The notes beneath the pieces were generated by a model. The model saw nothing but the letters and a program-made list of their open reading frames with translations. It was not told the DNA's origin and did no database searches. 64,000 nucleotides of DNA from Dallia pectoralis (Eukaryota > Chordata > Actinopteri > Esociformes > Umbridae): NCBI GenBank assembly GCA_029465975.1, contig CM055740.1, positions 5,797,953-5,861,952 of the forward strand. The letters are read 5' to 3'. The first letter of the stretch is position 1. Each line of letters opens with the position of its first letter. Below are positions 24,130 to 34,149 of the stretch, one piece after another. The position numbers and the translations under genes are program-made.

Positions 24130-24970
24130 GAGACGGGCAGGGTGGTATATGGGCAGGGTGGGAGACGGGCAGGGTGGGAGACGGGCAGGGTGGGAGACGG
24201 GCAGGGTGGTATATGGGCAGTGTGGGAGATGGGCAGGGTGGGAGACGGGCAGGGTGGTATATGGGCAGTGTGGGAGATGGGCAGGGTGGGAGACGGGCAG
24301 GGTGGTATATGGGCAGGGTGGTATATGGGCAGGGTGGTATATGGGCAGGGTGGTATATGGGCAGTGTGGGAGATGGGCAGGGTGGGAGACGGGCAGGGTG
24401 GTATATGGGCAGGGTGGTATATGGGCAGGGTGGGAGACGGGCAGGGTGGTATATGGGCAGGGTGGGAGACGGGCAGGGTGGTATATGGGCAGGGTGGTAT
24501 ATGGGCAGGGTGGGAGACGGGCAGGGTGGTATATGGGCAGGGTGGTATATGGGCAGGGTGGTATATGGGCAGGGTGGTATATGGGCAGGGTGGTATATGG
24601 GCAGGGTGGTATATGGGCAGGGTGGGAGACGGGCAGGGTGGTATATGGGCAGGGTGGGAGACGGGCAGGGTGGTATATGGGCAGGGTGGTATATGGGCAG
24701 GGTGGGAGACGGGCAGGGTGGGAGACGGGCAGGGTGGTATATGGGCAGGGTGGTATATGGGCAGGGTGGTATATGGGCAGGGTGGTATATGGGCAGGGTG
24801 GTATATGGGCAGGGTGGTATATGGGCAGTGTGGGAGATGGGCAGGGTGGTATATGGGCAGGGTGGGAGACGGGCAGGGTGGGAGACGGGCAGGGTGGGAG
24901 ACGGGCAGGGTGGGAGATGGGCAGGGTGGTATATGGGCAGGGTGGGAGACGGGCAGGGTGGGAGACAGGC
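24130..24970. repeat. 16-bp G-rich minisatellite, about 52 units of mainly two types
   Basis: The array mixes GGCAGGGTGGTATATG and GGCAGGGTGGGAGACG units in an irregular order, plus a GCAGTGTGGGAGATGG variant. Since 16 is not a multiple of 3 and no unit contains a stop on either strand, several frames stay open for 270-390 codons; none is a gene. The plus strand has many closely spaced GGG runs. Confidence 0.97.
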
Positions 24971-25029
24971 AGCAAATTGTCTCTGTGTCTGGAAGAGACA
25001 GTAAAGAGCTGTAAAAAAAACACTACCAG

Positions 25030-26060
25030 CGATTCCCATGTGAATAGTCAGAAAACTGATTTTTTTTTCAAATATTTTTGCCCCAATAACGTGTAATGAC
25101 AAAGCGACAGATTTTTAAATAGATAACACAACAATCTTATGAACATGTGTTTTCAGATTCTTTATGCAGTACTTTGAACAAACACATTTGTTAGTGACCA
25201 CTGCTGCCGAGGTATCTACCAGCTTTGAACATTTTCTACCATTCTTCCTTGAGAATATTCTCTCAAGATTTGTCAGATTAGATGTGGAGCTTATGTGAAC
25301 TGCAATCTTCCCGTCTTCCAAGAGTTGTTAAATCCGGTTTAAGCTTTTGGCTGGCCCCTCAAGGACATTCAGAATTGTCCCAAAGCCATTCCAGCGTTGT
25401 CTTGGCTATGTGCTTTGGGGTTTTGTCATGATGAAAGATTAATCTTCCCCTCAGTCGAAGGTCCTGTGCACTCTGGATCAGGTTTTCTTCAGGGGCTTTT
25501 CTGAATTTTGCTCATTCATCCTTCCCTCAATCCTAAAAGCCTCAGAGTCCCTGCCTCTGAAAAGCATCCCCATAGCATGATGCTTACACCACCCTTAACC
25601 GTAGGGAGGTCTTTTGGTAGGTGATGAGTTGTACCTTGTTTTTGTAGCATTTGGCATTCAGGCCTAATAGACAAAATGTCCAATAGACAGCATGGAACAA
25701 TTTTGTTCTCAACAAGCCAGTTCCAAACATCTTCTTTATCTGATGGAACCTACTGTGATCATAGTAAATTTTACAGGGTTTTACGGTAAACATGTTACTG
25801 TATAGCCTGTCCAAGATCTAAGCAAAAACTAAAGATATTTCAGAGGTATATTTTTAGGCAGGTGGGCCACAAATTGACTCTAATTTAGTTCTGGACCAGT
25901 CTGTAACCATTCTGAAACCTCTTCAATGTAATCCCAATATATTATCTTACCTACCTGCGAAGGTCCATCACTTGGTTGTTTTTGCCATGTCTTTCGTTTT
26001 TCTTTCGACCACTCTAAAATGTTAAGGTCTTATCAAGGTGTAATAAAAGATACTCAAATT
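25030..26060 (-). mobile_element. Tc1-like transposon relic (family B)
   Basis: The minus strand reads as a decayed copy of a second fish Tc1 family. Recognisable are the LNAKCYKNKVQ segment (about 25640), the catalytic-domain middle, and a C-terminal end near 25115-25321. Frames are broken throughout. The left limit is near the ATGACAAAGCG end; the right limit is uncertain. Confidence 0.75.
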
Positions 26061-27031
26061 ATAAATTAAGAGGCTGTTAAAACTCAGAAAACACATAAAT
26101 AATTAAGTGAATTATGTATGAATTTTGCCCTGCTGTGAGATCGGAGTCAAACAATTCCCATTCCTGCTCTTGCGGAGCATTTAAAATGATAACAAATGCC
26201 ACACCAGTTATCGTATTAATCTGCACTGTGACAAGGATAGCCACATATTATGATCTACATTTATTTTTGTAAACATTTCTATACCAAAACACTTTCAGGC
26301 AAAAACAATATAACAACACAGACTGTTTTATTTCAAGGTTGACTCACGAAATAGTTCTCATTTACCATGAAATACCTTTTTCATGCCCTGTGGATTATAA
26401 TAATTAAATTTTTGTGCACTGTAATTTCCTAACACAACGTGTTCCCCATATTGGTATTTAGGGTACGTAATGGTGGACTTCTTTTCTGGTAGTTTTTACA
26501 AAGTCGATGCAATTCCCCCAAAAATACTGTCAGTCATTTTGTCTAAATCTAAATTGAGTGGAAATACAATAGAAAATTCAACATTTGAAATGATACATGT
26601 AAAAAAATATGTAAATGTACTGTTATATTTTACAGTCAGACAAAACATGTCAGAAAAAATACAACACAAAACTAGGTCTCAACTCTCCACCGAACAAGAT
26701 AGCACAAGTTTGATTTTACCTGGTGTAAATGAGCTAGTAGTGTCAAGCATCAATTCACAAACCCAGTACATTTTAAGCCAAGTTTAACTACTGTACTGTA
26801 CACTGAACAACGAGTTTATAGATCCTGATATATAAAAGGATTCATTTACCCACATAAACCTTGGTGTTCAGAGGCATGCACTCACCATTGGAAGACCACA
26901 CAACTTCACAGTCATATGGAAATTATACACTCCGTCTTCTTGCAATTCATAAATTAAGGGGACATCGTTGGAAGGCTCAGAGTTTGCAGTGCAAATTTGT
27001 CCAAACAATTGTGTGTGCAAATATATGTATC
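26061..27031. other. intergenic, nothing recognised
   Basis: AT-rich. A 105-codon frame at 26470-26787 has no features that suggest a gene. Confidence 0.45.
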
Positions 27032-27033
27032 TA

Positions 27034-28606
27034 CAGGCAAAGTGAAAGGTTTACATACACATTAGACAAATTCATTTAAAACTTTTTCACAATGCCTGAA
27101 ATTTTCTTTTAGTTCAAATTCCTTGTCTTGAGTTAGTTAGAACCCCTTGATTTTAGGAATGTGATTTGTCAGAATAGATGGAGAATGATTTATTTTAATA
27201 TACATTTTTTTGATCACATTCCCAACTTGAATAAAACGTTTCCGGTAGCCTTCCACAAGCTTCCCACAATAAGTTGGGTACATTTTGGCCCATTCCTCCT
27301 GACAGAACTGTTGTAACTGATTCAGGGTTGTTTGCCTCCTTGCCCACACCAGCTTTTTCAGGTCTGCCCACATATTTTCTATAGGATTGAGGTCAGGGCT
27401 TTGTTATGGCTACTCCGAAACCTTAACTTTGTTGTCCTTAAGACATTTTCTTCACATTTTTTAAAGTATGCGAAAAAGCTTTTACTTCCTGATGAATGTT
27501 TTGAGACGTTGCTTCAACATATCCACATTAATTAATTCATCATGATGCCATCAATTTTGTGAAGTGCACAAATCACTCCCGCAGAAAAGGATCCCCACAG
27601 CATGATGCTTCCACCAGCATGCTTCACAGTTGGGATGGTGTTCCTCGGCTTGCAAGAATACCCCTTTTCCTCCAAACATAACAATGATCATTATGGCCAA
27701 CAGTTCTATTTGTTTTATCACACCAGATGATATTTCTCTGAAAAAACAATGCTCTTTGTTCCCATCTGCAATTTTAAACTAAAGGCTTTCCTTTTCACAG
27801 ACTTACAATTCTTTTTCGGAGGTCTTGTCTGATTTCTTTAGATCTTTCCAGGATGTCAAACAAACAGGCCTTATATTTAAGGTAGGTCTTGAAATTAATC
27901 TACAGGTACACCTCAAATGGACTCATATTATGTCAATTAGCCTTTCAGAAGTTAATTGACATAATGGCATTTTTTCCAAGAATTTTCCAAGCTGTTTAAC
28001 ATCACAGTCTACTTAGTGTATGTACCCTTTCGACCCACTGGAATTGTGATTTAGCGAATTATAGGTGAAATAATCCAGTAGTAAACAACCGTTGGGATAA
28101 AAAAATTGTCTCATGCACAAAGTAGATGTCTGTGACGAGTGGTGAGGGGGCGTGGTATTTTGGTGTGTCACTTCCGGGTTTTTGGGTGTTAGTAACAGCT
28201 GGTTATTATTTCATGTCATTAGTGAGGGCTATAAAGGGGATTGTTTAGTATTCACTGGTGCTTGGCATTGTTACATGTTACGTTGGTATTAGAGGTGAGT
28301 GTTTGTATATATATAGCTGTTGTTCTTAAACGTTTGTGTGTAAGTCGCTATGTGCGCATCTTTGATTTAAGTTCACAGTTTAGTGTGTTTTCGTCGTACT
28401 CGGTTTGTTTTACTTTGAAGTGTCTTTAATAAACCTGGTGAAACGGATCTATTGGCTCTGCATACGGCTTCCCACACCACACCTTTACCAGCATCGTTAC
28501 AATGTCCTAACCACCAAAAGTACAGTTTGTTAACATGAAATCTGTGATCGAGTGATCGAGTTTCAATGATTCCCTCTAAGTGTATGTACATTTCCGACTT
28601 CAACTG
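27034..28606 (-). mobile_element. Sleeping Beauty-type Tc1 element, dead, with a nested LTR
   Basis: The left end, CAGGCAAAGTGAAAGGTTTA, and the right end (reverse complement CAGTTGAAGTCGGAAATGTA) are the terminal repeats of the Sleeping Beauty/Tc1 group. The minus strand at 27137-27373 encodes the transposase C-terminus (QFCQEEWAKMYPTYCGKLVE); the middle is decayed. An internal terminal-repeat copy lies near 28015-28040. Without the inserted LTR it is about 1.2 kb, so some 0.4 kb is missing relative to a full element. Confidence 0.88.
28131..28501 (+). mobile_element. solo LTR inserted in the Tc1 element
   Basis: A 371-bp segment starts TGTGACGAGTGG, ends CATCGTTACA, and is flanked by a perfect 5-bp duplication ATGTC (28126-28130 and 28502-28506). 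It has a TATAAA at 28230 and an AATAAA at 28428, the layout of an LTR in plus orientation. Removing it and one duplication restores continuous Tc1 end sequence. The 5-bp duplication fits a Gypsy-type or ERV-type element; no internal region remains. Confidence 0.88.
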
Positions 28607-29225
28607 CATGCCAAACCTTCGGAAAGTATTTAAACTTCTTCAGTATCTCCACTTCTCGTTGTTTAATGGACATCATTTATAGTTAAGTAAGTATAAATTC
28701 TGCACACAATACCTCACAATGACATTGCGCAAACACGCTTTTTGTAAAAACGTATTAAAAAGGCATGTTTTTGTACATGTACATAGTTATTCAGATGATT
28801 TACACTAAATTGAGCACAGATGCATTCTGTGTCCTTCAATAATCCTTGGGTCTTTAGTTAATTTTACTATTAGTCCTGAATGCCAAGTGCTATGTCCGAC
28901 AAAATGAAGATCCACTCATCATCATCATCAGGCAATACCATCCACCATTCTGGTGGGAGGATAATGCTAAGATACCCCTCAGCAGAAAATACTGGTAGAC
29001 TAGTCAGGAATGAAGGACACCAAAAGGTCTCAAAGCTGTGATTGCTTTTACAAAATACTGAATAAAGGGTCTGAATACATGAAATTCTAAGTTTTACATT
29101 TTTTGTCATTATGAGGTATTGTGTGTAGACTGGTGGTAGATAAGATTGAATCAATTACACATTGAATGCATAACCCAACATAATCGGAAGAAAGTGAAGG
29201 GATCTAAATATTTTCTAAAGGCACT
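28607..29225 (+). mobile_element. internally deleted Tc1-like element (family B)
   Basis: The left end (CCTTCGGAAAGTATTTAAAC) and right end (ATATTTTCTAAAGGCACTG) are near inverted repeats typical of the salmonid Tc1 family. Only short transposase relics remain, including the stretch around CTGAATGCCAAGTGC at 28875. It abuts the Sleeping Beauty-type element directly. Confidence 0.8.
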
Positions 29226-31478
29226 GTTATCGTTGAATTATCTAATAACGAACATTTGTTACCATGAAATGGACTTAATAATAAATTGGTTGCAGATTTC
29301 GTCAAGATTTGAATGTGTCAGTACGTACAGTGTAAATTGTTTTGACTAGTCCTTCGTCAATTTCATCAAAAGTAACACCCTGGCTCAACCTCCGGAGATT
29401 TAAATTGAGGGTCTTGTAATCCCAATTTCTACACTTGGGAAATGATTCCAGGAAAAGCAAATATACAACCAATTTAAAAGGAAGCGACACTGGCTTTCAC
29501 ACCTGTGATAAGTGGCAAGAACATTGATCTGATAAATTGGCATTGTGACTTACTGCTTCTTTGTTTAGAACAAAACAGTTCAAGTTTCAGATTCCTTTAT
29601 TCGATGAATCAAACCCACGTCGTAGTATTTACGTAGTTTTGTCTAGTGTACGTAGTCTTATCTACCGTATGACAACTAATACCTGAGTGACCGATCTGAC
29701 AGGTATTCTTACACTATTTAAAACAACAAATGTGTAGGAACAGGGTGAGCATTGTAATTAAAGACACTGGTTAAACATTGCTCCTGTCGGAATGAAACAC
29801 AGCGTAACCTTACAAACTGACTTTATAATTAGCAAAAGTCTCCGGGGATCTTCTCATGAGCTTTACAGGTAAGAGGCTGGATTTTCATGTAGTAAAACTT
29901 TTGATCAAAATGAAAAGGATGTTAGTCAAGGTGATTTGGCACAAAGAAGCTTGTAATTAATAGATTAGTCATATCTGAGGGAAACCCCTTGATCTGTAAC
30001 TAAACAAGACACAACGGTAAAACAGTATTGAACAGTAGGAATAGCAGAGTAAGTGAAAACATGACATGTAAAAACTCTGTACGTATCAACTCCAAGTCCA
30101 CCTTTATTGTGTTGTCATTATACTGGTATATTGCACGCAAACATTAATCCCTTAGTTGTTCTTGCACAGAAACGATTTGTTGAATGTGTGGACAAAGTTG
30201 ATTTTTAAGAAAGCTTTGTGACATAGCCTTGGTTCCACTTCCTACCAGAAAAACACTGTACGAAAATACAAAAGACAGCTCCTCAAAGCACATTATTTTT
30301 GTCATTCTCGACGAAAAATGTACAGTGTGTACTCAATTATCTTAACGATCATCATTCATATTGTGTCAAATGATATTAATGTACCTTTTACCGCCTGCGG
30401 CTTTTCTCGCCGTGGGTGCTGAGATAAAGTAGCACGGGATCAATTTGTATATACTGTACCAAATCACTAGACATTATAAAGCGCGGCCAATGGGCACTAC
30501 ACAGACTAACATTTCGTTGTTTCCGTATTGCAGAACATTGTGAAGGCCAGATACATTAGCGCCTATAACCGCGCCGCCAGGGAAACAGAGGGTGAATTGA
30601 CTTTCGACGCTAGCTCCGAGCCAGCTGTTGTTTGCTGGTGTGGAGAGCCGAGCGAGCGCCGAACACGGACCAATTTGCCGGGGTAAAATTGTGCTGTGGT
30701 GAAAGATAGGGAAAGGTCAGGTCCACCCCATTCTTCACCGTGCAATCCAATCTGGGCTGTTAGCGACGACAGCTGAAAACAAACATTGTTCTCTCGTCAG
30801 CGGCTCTGATGGAACATACAATGGCCGGGGAAATAGCCCAGCTCACGGCGCGCCGGCACAACGGATGCTTTGATAGCAGGGGATTAAAGGAGGCCTAACT
30901 CAAATCAAGCCCTGACACCACTGATATATGTGCGGAAATAATTACCATAATAATGCTTGTAGGGTCTCATGTACGGGACGAAGATAAGTGGGAAACAACT
31001 GACTGGGGTTGTTTAATGATACCAAGGCCGTTTGGATCAATGCCATGTTTCCAGTGCCCAGCGTGCCTGCAGGGGTTCCATTTGTTATGCTGTGGGAAAT
31101 CTGAGGGCTCCTGGGTTCAGCTCAGATGTGTAGAAGAATGGACAGCGAAAGAAATAAACAACACGAGTGGCAACAGCCAACAGGTCCACAAACTCACGTC
31201 CAGAAAAACTGGTCACATCCGTACGAGGTCGATCAGAGAAGCCTTGAGAGCATTTCGAGGAATTCTCTAACTGTAAATTGCTTCAAATACACTCTCCGAT
31301 AAATAGAAAAAAACCTGTTTGGATCAAAAAATAAAATAAAAACGAACAAAATACAAAATGAAATAAATACATGTGTAAATAGATAATCGCAGCAATTCGT
31401 TGATAAATGAATCCATTCTTGAATTGATGCGTGAACCAACGGTTGCCTACATGGTGTCATGACAGTTTTACATAGTTC
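29226..31478. other. intergenic 3' of mgat4c
   Basis: No gene recognised. A GC-richer island at about 30540-31100 has short frames (for example 30953-31270 plus) without family resemblance. The last part is probably the mgat4c 3' UTR. Confidence 0.5.
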
Positions 31479-32634
31479 TCATTGACTGGGCGGTTGTATC
31501 GTCCACAAGCTTATACTCCTAACAATTAGCCATTCTTTCTGACTGGCAGTCACAACAATACGTACACACTCAATGTCAAAAGCAATCTTGTGGTCAACGT
31601 CTTGGACCTCGATGTTGCCGTTTTTAAACTCCCCTAACGTTATGTAGGAAGAACACTGCCTCCCCTCTTTGTGCCTACCAGTCTTTTCTCCAACTTCTAG
31701 AGCTCCGTGGTGATATCAAGATGTCGTTTGTTCCTGTCCGATCCGGTCATAATTTTTATTTTGCTAATTTTTGTCGATTTGTTGAAGACAATCACAAAGA
31801 AGTCTCCGGTAGAGGGGGGTTTCCCCCAAAAGTATTCGTCCACGCTGCTGTAAGCCTTGGTGGCATCGTAGTTTTCAAATACATTCATGTTTGTGTAAAG
31901 GCTGGCAGGAGGGTTGTCAGGGAGATCAATGGAATCCTTCTTCAAAGTCATCATCCTTCAACTTGTTTTCTCCCCTGGTATGAGGAGTAGTAGCCCATGT
32001 GCTGGAACAGTGAGGGCTTGAAGCGGATCACATCTTTTTGGGCCAGCAGGCCCCGGAAATGAATGAGTAGCCAGTCACAGGGCATTTCCTGGTAGAACAT
32101 GAGCAGAAAGTGGGCAAGGCGTGGCAGATCTCTAGAGTGGTAAAGCTTCCCTATGTAGCCAAGTTTGGAAAACTCCAGCATTACCCAGTAGGAGCCCTGC
32201 CTGGAGGTGACCACCTTCTTCAACGATGTCAGGAAATTCCGTGAGCATCTCACGTCGTCCTCCAGCATCATGTAGAAATCAGAGAGATTAGTGCAGAAGT
32301 TCAGCAGGAAAGCGTAGTCCACGTTCTGCTTGGAGCGGAAACGCACTCTGTCTTCTGGGTCATTGTAGTTCCTCTTTAGCCCATCCAGTGATGGGTAATA
32401 TTCCTCAGGGGCATGGATCACTAGGAGACGCCCAGCAATGATGTGGTGGGCAAACCTTCTGGAGATGTCCTGCACCAGGTTCTCACACCAGGCCAGATCA
32501 AATTCAGCCAGATGGACCACCACCACAATCTCTTTCAACTCCTCATAACTGGATTGGTCAAAAATGGATTTAATTGTCTCCATGAGGTAATTGCCTTTGT
32601 CTTTTCACAGACGACAACCCGATGGTTAGATATT
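31479..32634 (-). pseudogene. mgat4c: mgat4c last coding exon with frame breaks
   Basis: The acceptor is TTCTTACAG before 32634. The exon opens as K-YLTIGLSSVKRQ, then breaks near 32600. The frame is open from METIKS (32583) to about 31965, where it breaks twice within about 30 bases. It is open again from DSIDLPDNP to DRNK, then breaks twice near 31725-31717. The rest reads HHGALEVGEK to the end SISLWTIQPPSQ and TGA at 31479-31481. Confidence 0.88.
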
Positions 32635-32970
32635 CTGTAAGAAAAAAACTAATATTACTATACTGAACATTCAAAATATCAATAATCCTACTGAACATAC
32701 AAACAATATAAATTCAAATAATGTGTAACTATAATAATTAACACAGATGTGCAAGGAATGTTCATGTTTCTTCATTTTTCTATTGGCTTCGATTTTTTTC
32801 AGAGATTGGGCTTTTTATGTCTACATTCTGAAACTTTAAACGTTTTGATGTATTGAATCTAATTTAATACTGCAATTGTCCCGATCAAATGTACTATATT
32901 TCACAATCAAATTATACATGGTTTAAATAATAACAATAAATAGGTAATAGATTAATAAAGTTACACTCAC

Positions 32971-33118
32971 TCTTTCGTGGCAGTGGATTCCCAGCAAGGT
33001 AACGATATGTGACATTTATGGTTCCAGAGAAGTTTGTGAGATCTCTAAAGGTGTGGACATATCTCTCTGTGTTAGGCGGATGTATTGACGTTTCTCTCAG
33101 TTGTCTTTTGTCGTCTTC
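32971..33118 (-). CDS. mgat4c: mgat4c second coding exon
   Basis: 148 bases between a CATTGCAG acceptor and a GTGAGT donor (32965-32970). It begins EDDKRQLRETS and ends NPLPRK in phase 1. There are two N-glycosylation sequons (NFS, NVT). Open throughout. Confidence 0.92.
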
Positions 33119-33640
33119 CTGCAATGCAGAACAAAGCAAATGATCTGAGATGAAGATGTGCAAGTGCGAAAGCCGACAAAACAGATCTCATCTAATCTAC
33201 ACATGAATGCATCGAAGTCATCTTCTTGGAATATTTCGAAAATCTGGTGAAAAAAATGACATTTTGTTGTGGTAACCCCAAAAGGATATCTGGCACAAAA
33301 GGATATCCGGCACAAAATGAACAGCCATGGTAAGGCTTGACCTAATCCCGGGTTGGGTATGTGTACCCTATTAATGCTTCATAATGCTGTCACAACGCTT
33401 TCATAAGTACTAAATAAATATAACAAAGCCTCTGTACGTGTGTCTGCACCCTGTTTCATAAAAGGGTTCATAAATGTGACATAAGGAAGTGACACAATCA
33501 CTAATGATTCGCTTTGGATTGCACAAGCATATAGCACACGGATGTGGTTATTATATGGCCAATATAACAAAGGTAAGGTCGGTTCTCTGGTTTTCGACTG
33601 ATCAATTAGCTTTTTAACGATGTTTAGATAAATGGCACAT

Positions 33641-33973
33641 AGAGCTGTCACAATTATTACGTGATCGCCTGATCGCGATTATTTACCCAGATCTCGATTT
33701 ATTTATGGAATGAGAATTACGCATCTTTAGATTCCAAATATCTATGTTTCCATAAGGGAGTTTCATACAGTCGATACAGTTCCAATGTTCATTGTCAATA
33801 AATTACTTGTTCATAAGGCTTATGTCAGTTATTACAATATCACTTAGAGATTTTTTTAGGCTTAGGACATTAATAGTGTAATAAAATTAACAATATAGAC
33901 AATTAAATCATTAATTGCGATTAATGATGTGACAATTAATCGTCTCCTAAAATGTCATAATCGTGACAGCCTA
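33641..33973. mobile_element. hAT-like non-autonomous element in an mgat4c intron
   Basis: The left end AGAGCTGTCACAATTATTAC and the reverse complement of the right end (AGGCTGTCACGATTATGACA) form short inverted termini. The flanks share TAAATGGCACA on both sides (about 33628-33639 and 33972-33982), consistent with an 8-bp or slightly longer target duplication. It has no coding capacity. Confidence 0.7.
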
Positions 33974-33999
33974 AATGGCACACAGTGAATAAAACTCAC

Positions 34000-34149
34000 C
34001 AAGACGTATCCATCCTCAATGTATAGATTGAGGAACAGTAGAGATGTGAACAGGATCCCCAGGAACGGAATGGTGGAACGTTTCCGGAAACACCTCATCT
34101 TGTCCAGGGACTTCCACACCAGCCTCATGATCTAGACACACTCTTGGAT
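34000..34149 (-). CDS. mgat4c: mgat4c first coding exon (membrane anchor)
   Basis: The acceptor is TTTTCCTGCAG just above 34149, followed by 21 bases of 5' UTR, ATG at 34128 and 43 codons ending YIEDGYVL. The donor is GTGAGT (33994-33999), phase 0. The acceptor before the 5' UTR shows that at least one non-coding exon lies upstream. Confidence 0.9.

Larger units (their letters stand above)
31479..34128 (-). pseudogene. mgat4c: mgat4c, MGAT4 family member C glycosyltransferase; frame-broken in last exon
   Basis: Exons are 34000-34149 (coding from 34128), 32971-33118 and 31479-32634. The first encodes a short cytoplasmic tail, the MRCFRKRST motif and one membrane anchor (type II Golgi protein). 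The second encodes the segment with RYVHTF and NFSGTINVTYRYLA. The third holds the GnT-IV family catalytic domain, including HHIIAGRL, HAPEEYYP, YNDPEDRV, the metal-binding-like MLEDDVRC and YSSVDEYFWGKPPSTGD. Splice sites and phases are intact. The last exon has about five frame breaks (near 32600, 31965, 31945, 31725, 31717), each equivalent to +1 or -2 bases, while residues on both sides remain highly conserved. It is therefore a young pseudogene or a gene damaged by assembly errors. Other MGAT4 members make beta-1,4-GlcNAc branches on N-glycans; MGAT4C activity is less certain. Confidence 0.9.

Noticed and set aside
23927..25102. Long open frames of 270-390 codons on both strands, Pro/His/Tyr-rich or Gly/Trp-rich
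   Set aside because: They are translations of the 16-bp minisatellite, which lacks stop codons; they are open on both strands and in several frames.
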